From Burkholderia pseudomultivorans (GTDB taxonomy: Bacteria; Pseudomonadota; Gammaproteobacteria; Burkholderiales; Burkholderiaceae), in NCBI RefSeq assembly GCF_001718415.1, contig NZ_CP013378.1, forward strand, positions 4,030,001 through 4,094,000: DNA of 64,000 nucleotides, written 5' to 3'. Position 1 is the first letter of the stretch. Every line of letters starts with the position of its first letter. The position numbers and the translations under genes are program-made. The notes under the pieces are model-generated. The model was not told where the DNA came from. It ran no database searches and was given only the letters and a program-made list of their open reading frames with translations. Below, in pieces: positions 1-9,241 of this stretch.

Positions 1-73
1 ACAAGTCAAGTAGTTATTCTGGTATTCGATACACCTGTCAAATCCTTTGCCGCCTGCGCTTCGCCGTTTTCGC

Positions 74-886
74 ATGAACCCTTCCTCCTCCTCCGCGCCT
101 GTCCCGCCGCTCGACGCCACGCCCGCCCGTGCGCTCGGCGAATTCATCCGTGCCCACCGCGAGCGGCTGTCGCCGCAGGCCGTCGGCCTGCCGCCCGGCC
201 CGCGCCGCCGCACGCCGGGGCTGCGGCGCGAGGAAGTCGCGCAGCTGTGCGGCGTCAGCCCGACCTGGTACACCTGGATCGAACAGGGCCGCCCCGTGTC
301 GGCGTCGGCCGACGCGCTCGCGCGGATCGCGGTCGCGCTGCAGCTGTCGAAGGCCGAGCGCGCGTACCTGTTCGAGCTGGCCGCCCAGCGCGATCCGGCC
401 GAGCCCGACGTCGCGGCCGGCGACCTGCCGCCGACGCTCGCCGCTACCGTCGCGGCGATCGCGACGCCCGCCTACGTGCTCGACCGCCAATGGAACGCGC
501 TCGCGTGGAACGCGCCGGCCACCGCGCTGTTTACCGGCTGGCTCGACGGCGAGCACGACCGCAACCTGCTGCGCTTCACGTTCATGTCGCCGGCCGCGCG
601 CACGCTGATCGTCGACTGGGACACCCGCGCACGGCGGCTCGCGGCCGAATTCCGCGCCGATTCGATCCGCCACCTCGCCGACGCGCCGACGCGCGCGCTG
701 ATCGACGCGCTGACGGCCGGCAGCGACGCGTTCGCGCAGTACTGGGCGTCGCAGGACGTGTTCGAGCGCGAAGGCGGCCTGCGCGAATTCGACCATCCGC
801 AGCACGGCCGGCTCGTGTACCAGCAGATCACGCTGAAGCCCGCGCATCGCGAGGACCTGAAGCTCGTCGTGCTGGTGCGCGACTGA
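74..886 (+). CDS. XRE-family transcriptional regulator with MmyB-like ligand domain
   Basis: A 270-residue predicted DNA-binding regulator. The N-terminal third holds a helix-turn-helix with [20 protein letters not shown], the signature of the XRE subfamily fused to an MmyB-like sensor domain. The remainder (roughly residues 100-265) matches the MmyB-like PAS-type ligand pocket, with the WNALAWN segment typical of the family. An in-frame ATG exists at 47, but the ATG at 74 gives the usual N-terminus and is preferred. Members in other bacteria often control an adjacent oxidoreductase gene. Here the downstream gene is argH, 103 bp away and with its own -10 element, so the target is unknown and may lie upstream of the window. 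Confidence 0.85.
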   Translation: MNPSSSSAPVPPLDATPARALGEFIRAHRERLSPQAVGLPPGPRRRTPGLRREEVAQLCGVSPTWYTWIEQGRPVSASADALARIAVALQLSKAERAYLFELAAQRDPAEPDVAAGDLPPTLAATVAAIATPAYVLDRQWNALAWNAPATALFTGWLDGEHDRNLLRFTFMSPAARTLIVDWDTRARRLAAEFRADSIRHLADAPTRALIDALTAGSDAFAQYWASQDVFEREGGLREFDHPQHGRLVYQQITLKPAHREDLKLVVLVRD

Positions 887-931
887 CGCGGCTGCCGCGC
901 GCCGCGCCGCGGCGGGCGGCCCCGCGAATGT

Positions 932-937
932 TAGAAT
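932..937 (+). promoter_or_regulatory. Putative -10 element of argH
   Basis: TAGAAT lies 52 bp before the argH start in the gap between the XRE gene and argH. The same hexamer type (TAGAAT, TACAAT, TAAAAT) precedes several genes in this window. No convincing -35 is visible. Confidence 0.45.
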
Positions 938-989
938 CCCCGGATTCCTCGGCGGCGCACGCCGCCCAACTCCCCTTCGAAGAATCGCC

Positions 990-2399
990 ATGACGTCCCA
1001 ACTGCACAAAAAGGGCGAGGCCTGGTCGGCCCGCTTCTCCGAACCGATGTCGGAGCTGGTCAAGCGCTATACGTCGTCGGTGTTTTTCGACAAGCGCCTC
1101 GCGCTCGTCGACATCGCCGGCTCGCTCGCGCACGCGAACATGCTCGCGGCGCAGAAGATCATCAGCGCCGACGACCTCGCCGCGATCGAACGCGGGATGG
1201 CGCAAATCAAGGGCGAGATCGAGCGCGGCGAGTTCGAATGGCAGCTCGACCTGGAAGACGTCCACCTGAACATCGAGGCGCGCCTGACCGCGCTGATCGG
1301 CGACGCCGGCAAGCGCCTGCACACGGGCCGCTCGCGCAACGACCAGGTCGCGACCGACATCCGCCTGTGGCTGCGCGGCGAGATCGACCGCATCGGCGGC
1401 CTGCTGAACGACCTGCGCGGCGCGCTGATCGACCTCGCGGAACAGAACGCCGACACGATCATGCCGGGCTTCACGCACCTGCAGGTCGCGCAGCCCGTCA
1501 CGTTCGGCCACCACCTGCTCGCGTATGTCGAGATGTTTACGCGCGACGCGCAGCGCATGCGCGACTGCCGCACGCGCGTGAACCGCCTGCCGCTCGGCGC
1601 GGCCGCGCTCGCCGGCACCAGCTACCCGATCGACCGTCATGCGGTCGCGAAGTCGCTCGGCTTCGACGATATCTGCACGAATTCGCTCGACGCGGTGTCC
1701 GATCGTGACTTCGCAATCGAATTCACGGCCGCGGCGGCGCTGGTGATGACGCACGTGTCGCGCTTCTCCGAAGAACTCGTGCTGTGGATGAGCCCGCGCG
1801 TCGGCTTCATCGACATCGCCGACCGCTTCTGCACCGGCAGCTCGATCATGCCGCAGAAGAAGAACCCGGACGTGCCCGAACTCGCGCGCGGCAAGACCGG
1901 CCGCGTGAACGGCCATCTGATGGCGCTGCTCACGCTGATGAAGGGCCAGCCGCTCGCGTACAACAAGGACAACCAGGAAGACAAGGAGCCGCTGTTCGAC
2001 ACGGTCGACACCGTCGCCGACACGCTGCGGATCTTCGCCGAGATGGTCGCCGGCATCACCGTGAAGCCGGATGCGATGCGCGCGGCCGCGCTGCAGGGTT
2101 TCTCGACCGCCACCGACCTCGCCGACTATCTGGTCAAGCGCGGCCTGCCGTTCCGCGACGCGCACGAAGCCGTCGCGCACGCGGTGAAGATCTGCGACGA
2201 CCGCGGCATCGACCTCGCCGACCTGACGCTCGACGAAATGAAGCAGGAACTGCCGAACGTCGCGCACCTGATCGGCGACGACGTGTTCGGCTACCTGACG
2301 CTCGAAGGCTCGGTCGCGAGCCGCAACCACCCGGGCGGCACCGCGCCGGACCAGGTGCGTGCAGCGGCGAAGGCCGCGCGCGCCGCCCTCGGCCAGTAA
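990..2399 (+). CDS. argH: Argininosuccinate lyase
   Basis: This 469-residue cytosolic enzyme cleaves argininosuccinate to arginine and fumarate, the last step of arginine biosynthesis. It belongs to the fumarase/aspartase superfamily. The sequence shows the substrate-binding HTGRSRNDQ at residues 111-119 and the superfamily signature [12 protein letters not shown] at 283-294, which contains the catalytic serine loop. Length matches bacterial ArgH. The gene stands alone: a strong terminator follows 15 bp after the stop, and the upstream regulator gene is separated by a -10-like element. Confidence 0.97.
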   Translation: MTSQLHKKGEAWSARFSEPMSELVKRYTSSVFFDKRLALVDIAGSLAHANMLAAQKIISADDLAAIERGMAQIKGEIERGEFEWQLDLEDVHLNIEARLTALIGDAGKRLHTGRSRNDQVATDIRLWLRGEIDRIGGLLNDLRGALIDLAEQNADTIMPGFTHLQVAQPVTFGHHLLAYVEMFTRDAQRMRDCRTRVNRLPLGAAALAGTSYPIDRHAVAKSLGFDDICTNSLDAVSDRDFAIEFTAAAALVMTHVSRFSEELVLWMSPRVGFIDIADRFCTGSSIMPQKKNPDVPELARGKTGRVNGHLMALLTLMKGQPLAYNKDNQEDKEPLFDTVDTVADTLRIFAEMVAGITVKPDAMRAAALQGFSTATDLADYLVKRGLPFRDAHEAVAHAVKICDDRGIDLADLTLDEMKQELPNVAHLIGDDVFGYLTLEGSVASRNHPGGTAPDQVRAAAKAARAALGQ

Positions 2400-2414
2400 G
2401 CCCGCCCCGTGCAG

Positions 2415-2440
2415 ACGGACGCCTTCGGCGTCCGTTTTTT
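2415..2440 (+). terminator. Rho-independent terminator of argH
   Basis: A perfect 9-bp stem ACGGACGCC/GGCGTCCGT closes a TTC loop and runs into a T tract (2435-2440). It starts 15 bp after the argH stop codon. Confidence 0.9.
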
Positions 2441-2490
2441 ATTCCGGCGGCGACGACCGCCGCCTGCTCCCTGCTTCCCGGATGCCCCCG

Positions 2491-3171
2491 ATGACCTTCT
2501 CCGCCGCGCTCTTCGACATGGACGGCCTGCTCGTCGATTCCGAGCGGACCATCATGAACACGTGGATCGACGTGTCGGGCGCGCATGGCGTCGTGCTGAC
2601 CGTCGCCGACTACCTGCAGATCGTCGGCCGCTCGTTCGCCGAAGGCCAGACGGTTCTCGCGCGGCTGATCGGCGACCCGGACACGTTCGACGCGGTGCGC
2701 ACGCGCGTGCGCGAACGGCTGGCGGCGCCCGAGCCGCACCCGAAGTTCCCGCTGAAGCCGGGCGCGCTGGCGCTGCTCGACACGCTCGCGCAAGCCGGCA
2801 TTCCGTGCGCGGTGGCGTCGTCGTCCGCGCAGGACGTGATTCGCGCGCGGCTCGACGCGGTCGGCGTGCTGCCGTACTTCCAGGCGATCGCAAGCGGCAC
2901 CGAGGTCGCGCGCGGCAAGCCCGACCCGGCCGTATACCTGCTCGCGGCCGAGCGCCTCGGCGTGCCGGCACACGCGTGCGTCGCGTTCGAGGACAGCGAT
3001 TTCGGCGCGCAGTCGGCGGCCGGCGCGGGCGCCTCGGTCGTCACCGTGCCCGACCTGAAGGCGCCGACGCCCGAGATCGTCGCGCTGAGCCTGCACGTGC
3101 TCGCGTCGCTCGACGATGCGGTCGCGCTCGTGCCGTCGTGGTTCGGCCGCCGCGATACGCAGCTCGCGTAG
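2491..3171 (+). CDS. HAD-superfamily phosphatase (beta-phosphoglucomutase/HxpB-like)
   Basis: A 226-residue haloacid-dehalogenase-like hydrolase of subfamily IA. Motif I is FDMDGLLVDSE (residues 8-18) with the nucleophile Asp and acid/base Asp of DxD. Motif II is the ASSSAQ segment, the conserved Lys sits in RGKPDP, and motif III is FEDSDFG. A helical cap lies between motifs I and II. Such enzymes dephosphorylate hexose phosphates or related small metabolites in the cytosol; the substrate cannot be read from sequence. An alternative ATG at 2482 adds three residues; the 2491 start gives the common MTFSAALFDMDG N-terminus. The gene is monocistronic and convergent with the next transcription unit. 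Confidence 0.9.
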   Translation: MTFSAALFDMDGLLVDSERTIMNTWIDVSGAHGVVLTVADYLQIVGRSFAEGQTVLARLIGDPDTFDAVRTRVRERLAAPEPHPKFPLKPGALALLDTLAQAGIPCAVASSSAQDVIRARLDAVGVLPYFQAIASGTEVARGKPDPAVYLLAAERLGVPAHACVAFEDSDFGAQSAAGAGASVVTVPDLKAPTPEIVALSLHVLASLDDAVALVPSWFGRRDTQLA

Positions 3172-3189
3172 CGCGCACGCTCTCCCCGA

Positions 3190-3217
3190 ATGCAAACGGG
3201 CACCTCGCGGTGCCCGT
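3190..3217 (-). terminator. Terminator hairpin of the decarboxylase/LprI-like unit
   Basis: The perfect 9-bp stem ACGGGCACC/GGTGCCCGT (3196-3217) is followed on the minus strand by a short T run. It lies about 40 bp beyond the stop of the minus-strand gene at 3258 and just after the convergent HAD gene. Confidence 0.7.
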
Positions 3218-3257
3218 CGTGGATGGCCGTCGAACCGGCGGCGTCGTGGCTTCCTCG

Positions 3258-4082
3258 TTACTTGTTGCCGGCCGTCTCCGACAGCCGCTTCATCGTCGCG
3301 ATGCGCGCGCCGATCAGGTCGACGCGCCCGTCCTCGCCGACGAGCGGCGCCGTCGCATCGCGAAACGCGATCCACGCGCGCTGCGCGCGCACCAGCGTCG
3401 CGGCCGAATGCGCGGGCATCTTGCGGCGCAGCTTCTGGTAATAGCGGTTCAGGTCGAACACCGCATGCTCGCACGCGGCATCCTGCTCGCACGGACGCAC
3501 GCGGCGCACGGCCGGGTCGCGCGGCGCGTTCGCCGCCGGCTTGCCGTTCGCCGCCTTCGGGTCGGGCTGCCCGGCCGCAACCGCCGTGCCCTGCGCACCG
3601 CTGGTCGCGGCCACCGGCACCGCCGGCGGCGGCGCATAGCGGTCGGCCGCCGCGCGCAACGCCAGCGCGCGATCGCGCACCGGCTGCAGCTGCATGTCGG
3701 CGCTCGCCATCGTGTACATCGTGCCGCGCGTCGTGTCGTACACGGCCTTCAGCAGATGCGCCTCGTCCTTGCGCCACGTCAGCCAGCGCCGCTGGCTGTC
3801 CTGCCAGCCGCGCTTCGCGTCGGCCGGCGCATCCTTCAACAGGCGCTGGTACGCGCCGTCCATCACCGACTGCCACTGCTGCTGCGCCTCGTCCATGCAC
3901 TGGATCTGGCCCGCCGTCGACGACCGGTCGCGCCGCGCGAGGCATTGCCGCATCGCGACGTCGACCGGGTCGGCCGCGGCGACTTCCGCGTGCACGACGC
4001 CCGCCCCCGCCAATCCTGCCGCCCAGACGACGAGCGCGGCCGCCGCCGCGCGCATCGTCCGGTTCGTTCCGTGCGTCGCCAT
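3258..4082 (-). CDS. Periplasmic protein with two LprI/DUF1311 repeats
   Basis: A 274-residue exported protein. An N-terminal hydrophobic stretch ending in VVHA suggests a signal peptide (about residues 1-34). Two copies of the DUF1311 (LprI/YecT) fold follow. In the first, CMDEAQQQW precedes GWQDSQRRWLTWRKDEA; in the second, CEHAVFDLNRYY precedes LVRAQRAWIAFRDA. The copies are joined by an Ala/Pro/Lys-rich linker at about residues 165-195. Some family members inhibit host lysozyme, but most are uncharacterised and no activity is claimed here. The start codon shares one base with the decarboxylase stop (TGATG), so translation is probably coupled and the two genes form one operon. Confidence 0.8.
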   Translation of the reverse strand: MATHGTNRTMRAAAAALVVWAAGLAGAGVVHAEVAAADPVDVAMRQCLARRDRSSTAGQIQCMDEAQQQWQSVMDGAYQRLLKDAPADAKRGWQDSQRRWLTWRKDEAHLLKAVYDTTRGTMYTMASADMQLQPVRDRALALRAAADRYAPPPAVPVAATSGAQGTAVAAGQPDPKAANGKPAANAPRDPAVRRVRPCEQDAACEHAVFDLNRYYQKLRRKMPAHSAATLVRAQRAWIAFRDATAPLVGEDGRVDLIGARIATMKRLSETAGNK

Positions 4083-6361
4083 CAGTCGCGCACGCAGTCG
4101 ACGAAGTACTCGACGCGGCCGTTCACCTCTTCCGCGACGAGGCCGTGGATATCGGTGTGGAAGCCCGGGAAGCGCTCGTTGAAGTCGCGCGCGAACCGCA
4201 GGTAGTTGACGATCGTCTTGTTGAAGCGCTCGCCCGGGATCAGCAGCGGAATGCCCGGCGGGTACGGCGTCAGCAGGATGCTCGTCACGCGGCCTTCGAG
4301 CTCGTCGAGCGGCACGCGGTCGATCTTGCGGTGCGCGAGCTTCGCGAACGCGTCCGACGGCTTCATCGCCGGCTCCATGTCCGACAGGTACATCTCGGTC
4401 GTCAGGCGCGCGATGTCGTTCGCGCGGTACACGTCGTGGATCTGCATGCACAGGTCGCGCAGGCCGACGCGCTCGTAGCGCGGATGCTGCGCGACGAATT
4501 CCGGCAGCACGCGCCACAGCGGCTGGTTGTTGTCGTAGTCGTCCTTGAACTGCTGCAGCTCGGTCACCATCGAGTTCCAGCGGCCCTTGGTGATGCCGAT
4601 CGTGAACATGATGAAGAACGAGTACAGGCCGGTCTTCTCGACGATGATGCCGTGCTCGGCCAGGTACTTCGTGACGATCGCGGCCGGGATGCCCGTCTCG
4701 CCGAACTCGCCGTCGACGTCGAGCCCCGGCGTGATGATCGTCGCCTTGATCGGGTCGAGCATGTTGAAGCCTTCCGCGAGCGGGCCGAAGCCGTGCCAGT
4801 GGTCGTTCGGCTTCAGCATCCAGTCATCGCGCGAACCGATGCCCTCTTCGGACAGGTCGTCCGGGCCCCACACGCGGAAGAACCAGTCGTCGCCGTACTC
4901 GGCGTCGACCTTGCGCATCGCGCGGCGGAAGTCGATCGCCTCGGCGATCGATTCCTCGACGAGCGCGGTGCCGCCCGGCGGCTCCATCATCGCGGCCGCG
5001 ACGTCGCACGACGCGATGATCGCGTACTGCGGGCTCGTCGACGTGTGCATCAGGTACGCCTCGTTGAAGCGGTGCTTGTCGAAGGTGCGGTTTTCCGAAT
5101 CCTGAACGACGATCTGCGACGCCTGCGAGATGCCGGCGAGCAGCTTGTGCGTCGAGTGCGTCGCGAACACCAGCGCGCCGGTGCGCGGACGGCCGTCGCC
5201 GATCGCGTGCATGTCGCGGTAGAACTCGTGGAATGCCGCGTGCGGCAGCCACGCTTCGTCGAAGTGCAGCGTGTCGAGCAGGTCGCCGAGCAGGTCCTTG
5301 ATCATCTCGACGTTGTACACGACGCCGTCGTAGGTGCTCTGCGTGATCGTCAGGATGCGCGGCTTCAGGTCCGGGTTCTCGCGCAGCGCCTCGCGCGCGA
5401 ACGGGTTCGCCTCGATCTTCTTGCGGATGTTCTCCGGCTTGAACTCGTCGCGCGGGATCGGCCCGATGATGCCGAAGTGGTTGCGCGTTGGCGTCAGGAA
5501 CACCGGAATCGCGCCCGTCATCGTGATCGCGTGCAGGATCGACTTGTGGCAGTTGCGGTCGACCAGCACGATGTCGCCCGGCGCGACCGTCGCATGCCAG
5601 ACGATCTTGTTCGACGTCGACGTGCCGTTGGTCACGAAGAACAGGTGGTCGGCGCTGAAGATGCGCGCCGCGTTGCGCTCGGACGCCGCGACCGGGCCGG
5701 TGTGGTCGAGCAGCTGGCCGAGTTCGTCCACGGCATTGCAGACGTCCGCGCGCAGCATGTTCTCGCCGAAGAACTGGTGGAACATCTGGCCGAGCGGGTT
5801 CTTCAGGAACGCGACGCCGCCCGAGTGGCCCGGGCAGTGCCACGAGTACGAGCCTTCGTCCGCGTACTTGACCAGTTCCTTGAAGAACGGCGGCGCGAGC
5901 GAGTCGAGATAGACCTTCGCCTCGCGGATGATGTGGCGCGCGACGAACTCCGGCGTGTCCTCGAACATGTGGATGAAGCCGTGCAGTTCGCGCAGGATGT
6001 CGTTCGGCAGATGGCGCGACGTGCGCGTCTCGCCGTACAGGAAGATCGGGATGTCCGCGTTGCGGCGGCGCACTTCGGTCACGAACGCGCGCAGCTCGAT
6101 GATCGCGGTGGCGAGCTCCGGCAGCTCGCCGTCCGGGCCCGTTTCGCCGAGCATCAGCTCGTCGTCGTCGATCGACAGGATGAAGCACGACGCGCGGCTC
6201 GACTGCTGCGCGAACGACGTCAGATCGCCGTAGCTCGTGAGGCCGAGGACTTCGACGCCCTCCTTCTCGATCGCTTCGGCCAGCGCCCGGATGCCGGAGC
6301 CCGAGATGTTCTCGGAGCGGAAATCTTCGTCGATGATCACGACGGGGAAACGAAACTTCAT
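4082..6361 (-). CDS. PLP-dependent Orn/Lys/Arg decarboxylase
   Basis: A 759-residue fold-type I decarboxylase of the inducible AdiA/LdcC/SpeC family. It removes the alpha-carboxyl of lysine, arginine or ornithine to give a polyamine or cadaverine and consumes a proton. Residues 1-130 form the receiver-like wing domain. The PLP-binding core holds HFDEAWLPH (366-374), with the Asp that contacts the pyridine nitrogen, and the Schiff-base lysine in THSTHKLLAG (Lys406). The C-terminal domain carries the LLTPYPPGIPLL signature. Substrate preference cannot be assigned securely from motifs alone. The gene is first in a two-gene unit with the LprI-like protein. A role in acid stress or polyamine supply is inference from the family. 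Confidence 0.93.
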   Translation of the reverse strand: MKFRFPVVIIDEDFRSENISGSGIRALAEAIEKEGVEVLGLTSYGDLTSFAQQSSRASCFILSIDDDELMLGETGPDGELPELATAIIELRAFVTEVRRRNADIPIFLYGETRTSRHLPNDILRELHGFIHMFEDTPEFVARHIIREAKVYLDSLAPPFFKELVKYADEGSYSWHCPGHSGGVAFLKNPLGQMFHQFFGENMLRADVCNAVDELGQLLDHTGPVAASERNAARIFSADHLFFVTNGTSTSNKIVWHATVAPGDIVLVDRNCHKSILHAITMTGAIPVFLTPTRNHFGIIGPIPRDEFKPENIRKKIEANPFAREALRENPDLKPRILTITQSTYDGVVYNVEMIKDLLGDLLDTLHFDEAWLPHAAFHEFYRDMHAIGDGRPRTGALVFATHSTHKLLAGISQASQIVVQDSENRTFDKHRFNEAYLMHTSTSPQYAIIASCDVAAAMMEPPGGTALVEESIAEAIDFRRAMRKVDAEYGDDWFFRVWGPDDLSEEGIGSRDDWMLKPNDHWHGFGPLAEGFNMLDPIKATIITPGLDVDGEFGETGIPAAIVTKYLAEHGIIVEKTGLYSFFIMFTIGITKGRWNSMVTELQQFKDDYDNNQPLWRVLPEFVAQHPRYERVGLRDLCMQIHDVYRANDIARLTTEMYLSDMEPAMKPSDAFAKLAHRKIDRVPLDELEGRVTSILLTPYPPGIPLLIPGERFNKTIVNYLRFARDFNERFPGFHTDIHGLVAEEVNGRVEYFVDCVRD

Positions 6362-6442
6362 GGGCGATTCTCCAAAAAGAACGACCGCGGCGCGTCACGC
6401 GCAGCGGTCACCCGGAAACTGGTGAGACGTTATGCAAGCAGA

Positions 6443-7012
6443 TCAGGTTTTCGGCAGCGTGACACCGCGCTGCCCCTGATACTTGCCGCCGCGATCGGCG
6501 TACGACACGTCGCACACCTCGTCGCTCTCGAAGAAGAGCACCTGCGCGACGCCTTCGTTCGCGTAGATCTTCGCGGGCAGCGGCGTGGTGTTCGAGAATT
6601 CCAGCGTGACGTAGCCTTCCCACTCGGGCTCGAACGGCGTCACGTTGACGATGATCCCGCAGCGCGCGTAGGTCGACTTGCCGAGGCAGACCGTCAGCAC
6701 GGTGCGCGGGATGCGGAAATATTCGACGGTGCGGGCCAGCGCGAACGAGTTCGGCGGGATGATGCACACGTCGCCCTTGAAATCGACAAACGAACCCTCG
6801 TCGAAGTTCTTCGGATCGACGATCGTCGAGTTGATGTTCGTGAAGATCTTGAATTCGTCCGCGCAGCGGATATCGTAGCCGTAGCTCGAGGTGCCGTAGC
6901 TGACGATCCTGCGACCGTCCTCGGACGCGCGAACCTGATCGGGCACGAACGGCTCGATCATCTTGTGCTCTTCGGCCATGCGCCGAATCCATTTGTCGGA
7001 CTTGATGCTCAT
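6443..7012 (-). CDS. dcd: dCTP deaminase
   Basis: A 189-residue cytosolic enzyme that deaminates dCTP to dUTP, supplying dUMP for thymidylate synthesis. It belongs to the trimeric dUTPase-like fold. Diagnostic stretches are [19 protein letters not shown] near the N-terminus, the [10 protein letters not shown] active-site loop, [20 protein letters not shown] containing the catalytic Glu, and the C-terminal [14 protein letters not shown] that closes over the triphosphate. Length is standard for the family. It lies 81 bp upstream of the decarboxylase on the same strand with no obvious terminator between, so co-transcription is possible. Confidence 0.97.
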
Positions 7013-7130
7013 AACGGGGCGCCTGGAAACGCTGCGTGACGGTGGGTGTTGGGGTCAGGCCGCCGGTTCGGGCCGGCGACCGGGAAAGGCGCACATTTTA
7101 CGCGATCATCGGCTCGCGCATGCGCGCCCG

Positions 7131-7667
7131 TCACCGGATCACGCCGCACGCGAGCGCGGGGCCCGCACCGTGCTGCGGAAACGCCGGGTCGCTCGCATCG
7201 CGGTGGACGAGCGCCGAACGGTTCATCGCGGAGCGCACGCCGTCGAGGGCCAGATCGGGCGCGACGATGAAGCCGGCCGCGACGCCGTTCGCATCCGCAT
7301 GAATGTTTCCGAGGTCGCCCGCGACCCGCGCTCCCGCGCGCAGGCGGTCGGCCGCCGGCGCGAACACCTGGCCGGCGCTTGAGCCGTCGCCCGCGTTGCA
7401 GTCGCCGCGCTCGTGCACCTGCAGCGCGTGGTCGCTGTTCGGCGGCAGGCCGACGAGGTTGTAGGTGACCTGGACGCCGTCCGGGCGCTCGACGAAGGTC
7501 ACCGCGCCGCGCGTCTGCGAGCCGACCGTCGGCTGCAGCTGCGCATCGGCCCGTTTTTCGTGCGACGAGGAAAAGGAGGTACAGCCGGCCAGCAGGCCCA
7601 GCGCGGCGGCGGCCAGCAGCGCGCGCCGCGCGCGGCCGGCGCGCACGCCGTGATGTCGTTGGTTCAT
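7131..7667 (-). CDS. SodC-like lipoprotein lacking most Cu/Zn ligands
   Basis: A 178-residue predicted lipoprotein of the Cu/Zn superoxide dismutase fold. The signal peptide ends at the lipobox LLAGC (Cys29). The fold is supported by VHERGDC, SAGQVFAP, VAGDLGN and the C-terminal ACGVIR; Cys90 and Cys174 match the conserved disulfide. Aligned by motif to typical SodC, the first Cu His is Gln83, the bridging His is Val101, the His before GDL is Val115, and the middle Zn His loop is shortened. Only His85, Asp118 and His155 remain. It is therefore unlikely to be a normal dismutase. The start at 7667 was chosen because it opens directly into a signal sequence; longer in-frame starts run into the preceding gene. 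Confidence 0.82.
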   Translation of the reverse strand: MNQRHHGVRAGRARRALLAAAALGLLAGCTSFSSSHEKRADAQLQPTVGSQTRGAVTFVERPDGVQVTYNLVGLPPNSDHALQVHERGDCNAGDGSSAGQVFAPAADRLRAGARVAGDLGNIHADANGVAAGFIVAPDLALDGVRSAMNRSALVHRDASDPAFPQHGAGPALACGVIR

Positions 7668-7800
7668 TCGATCCTCATGCCGGCTGACGGCCATTTGACA
7701 CGGCGGCCGCGCCGGACGGGTAAAGGGACCCGGGAAAAGTCGCCATGATACCGCGCCTCGCGGCGGCGTAAACAGCGTGAGGCCCCGCCCCGCAAGGGTT

Positions 7801-8892
7801 TTACGTATTTTGAACAACGATCGACGGGAACTTCGAGGTCATGTCGCGCGCGCGCTCGGCAATCGCCAGCGCGACGCCGCGCGCGATGTCGCGGTAGCGG
7901 CGCGCCAGCGCGCCGTCCGGATCGGCCGCCACGGTCGGCGCGCCGCTGTCGGCCCGCTCGCGGATCGCGATGTCGAGCGGCAGGCTGCCGAGCACGGTCA
8001 CGCCGTAGTCCTTGGCCATCCGCTCGGCGCCGCCCGCGCCGAAGATGTGCTCCTCGTGGCCGCAGTTCGAACACACGTGGATGCTCATGTTCTCGACGAT
8101 GCCGAGGATCGGGATGCCGACCTTCTCGAACATCTTCAGGCCCTTCTTCGCGTCGAGCAGCGCGATGTCCTGCGGCGTCGTGACGATCACCGCGCCCGTC
8201 ACCGGCACGCGCTGCGCGAGCGTCAGCTGGATGTCGCCGGTGCCCGGCGGCATGTCGACGATCAGGTAGTCGAGCTCGCGCCAGTTGGTCTGGCGCAGCA
8301 GCTGCTCGAGCGCCGACGTCGCCATCGGGCCGCGCCACACCATCGGGTTGTCCTCCTCGATCAGGAAGCCGATCGAGTTCGCCTGCAGCCCGTGCCCGAC
8401 CAGCGGGTTCATCGACTGGTTGTCCGGCGACTCGGGGCGCTGGCCATGGATGCCGAGCATCGTCGGCAGCGACGGGCCGTAGATGTCGGCGTCGAGGATG
8501 CCGACCGACGCGCCTTCCGCGGCCAGCGCGAGCGCGAGGTTGACGGCCGTCGTGCTCTTGCCGACGCCGCCCTTGCCCGACGCGACCGCGACGATGTTCT
8601 TCACGTTCGGCAGCAGTTTCACGCCGCGCTGCACCGTGTGCGCGACGATCTCCTGCGACACGTTCACGCGCGCGTCGCGCACGCCCGGCACACTGCGCAG
8701 CGCGGCGGCGACGCGCGCGCGCACGTCGTCGTGCTGGCTGCGCGCGGGGTAGCCGAGCACCACGTCGACCGTCACGGCGTCGCCGTCGATCGCGACGTTG
8801 CGCACGCCCTTGTTCGCCGCATACGGACGGTCGGTATTGGGGTCGACGACCGCCGCCAGCGCGGCGTCGACTTGTGCCCGGTCAATGCTCAT
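7801..8892 (-). CDS. apbC: Iron-sulfur cluster carrier ATPase Mrp/ApbC
   Basis: A 363-residue P-loop ATPase of the Mrp/NBP35 family that carries and transfers [4Fe-4S] clusters to apoproteins in the cytosol. The N-terminal ~85 residues form a MIP18-like (DUF59) domain. The deviant Walker A is SGKGGVGKST around residues 105-114, and DADIYGPS marks the Mrp signature. The cluster-binding CxxC is CSNCG (Cys274, Cys277). The ATG at 8892 follows a GGAG ribosome-binding site; a longer upstream start lacks one. The gene is monocistronic and divergent from the OmpA-like lipoprotein gene. Confidence 0.94.
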   Translation of the reverse strand: MSIDRAQVDAALAAVVDPNTDRPYAANKGVRNVAIDGDAVTVDVVLGYPARSQHDDVRARVAAALRSVPGVRDARVNVSQEIVAHTVQRGVKLLPNVKNIVAVASGKGGVGKSTTAVNLALALAAEGASVGILDADIYGPSLPTMLGIHGQRPESPDNQSMNPLVGHGLQANSIGFLIEEDNPMVWRGPMATSALEQLLRQTNWRELDYLIVDMPPGTGDIQLTLAQRVPVTGAVIVTTPQDIALLDAKKGLKMFEKVGIPILGIVENMSIHVCSNCGHEEHIFGAGGAERMAKDYGVTVLGSLPLDIAIRERADSGAPTVAADPDGALARRYRDIARGVALAIAERARDMTSKFPSIVVQNT

Positions 8893-9241
8893 CGAAACTC
8901 CGTGAAAACGTTTTTTCCGCACTCAAACGTCAAGAAATATCAAATAACGCGGCGAAAATCGGGAAAAGTGAAAGAATCTGTTGCACGCCATTGCGCGAAC
9001 GCGCGCGGCGGCGCAATCTTCGCGTGCGGCATGCTATGGGGCCAAATCGGCCGCTTACCGCCTATATTGTAGAGGCTGACGCGCCGCCCTGTCCGAACAG
9101 CCACGCTGACGGACTGGGCATGCGGCCGCCTCGGCGGCTGCCGCGAGCACGGGCCGGCCCTCCTTTTTCCGGGCGGCCCGCGTAGGGAGCCGTAGCTGTT
9201 GATGTCGTTGTCGACTCGTTCAACCAAGAGAGGAATCCAAG
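8893..9241. promoter_or_regulatory. Divergent intergenic region apbC / OmpA-like gene
   Basis: This 349-bp stretch has no supported gene. It holds an AT-rich stretch next to apbC, a TATATTGTAGAG stretch near 9063 that could be a -10 element for the rightward gene, and a GC-rich inverted repeat GGGCCGGCCC/GGGCGGCCCG around 9145-9182 in the probable 5' leader of the lipoprotein gene. Confidence 0.4.

Noticed and set aside
3116..7039. Open frame of about 1300 codons on the plus strand across the decarboxylase and dcd genes
   Set aside because: Same explanation: a high-GC antisense shadow of two well-supported genes, without ribosome-binding site or motifs.
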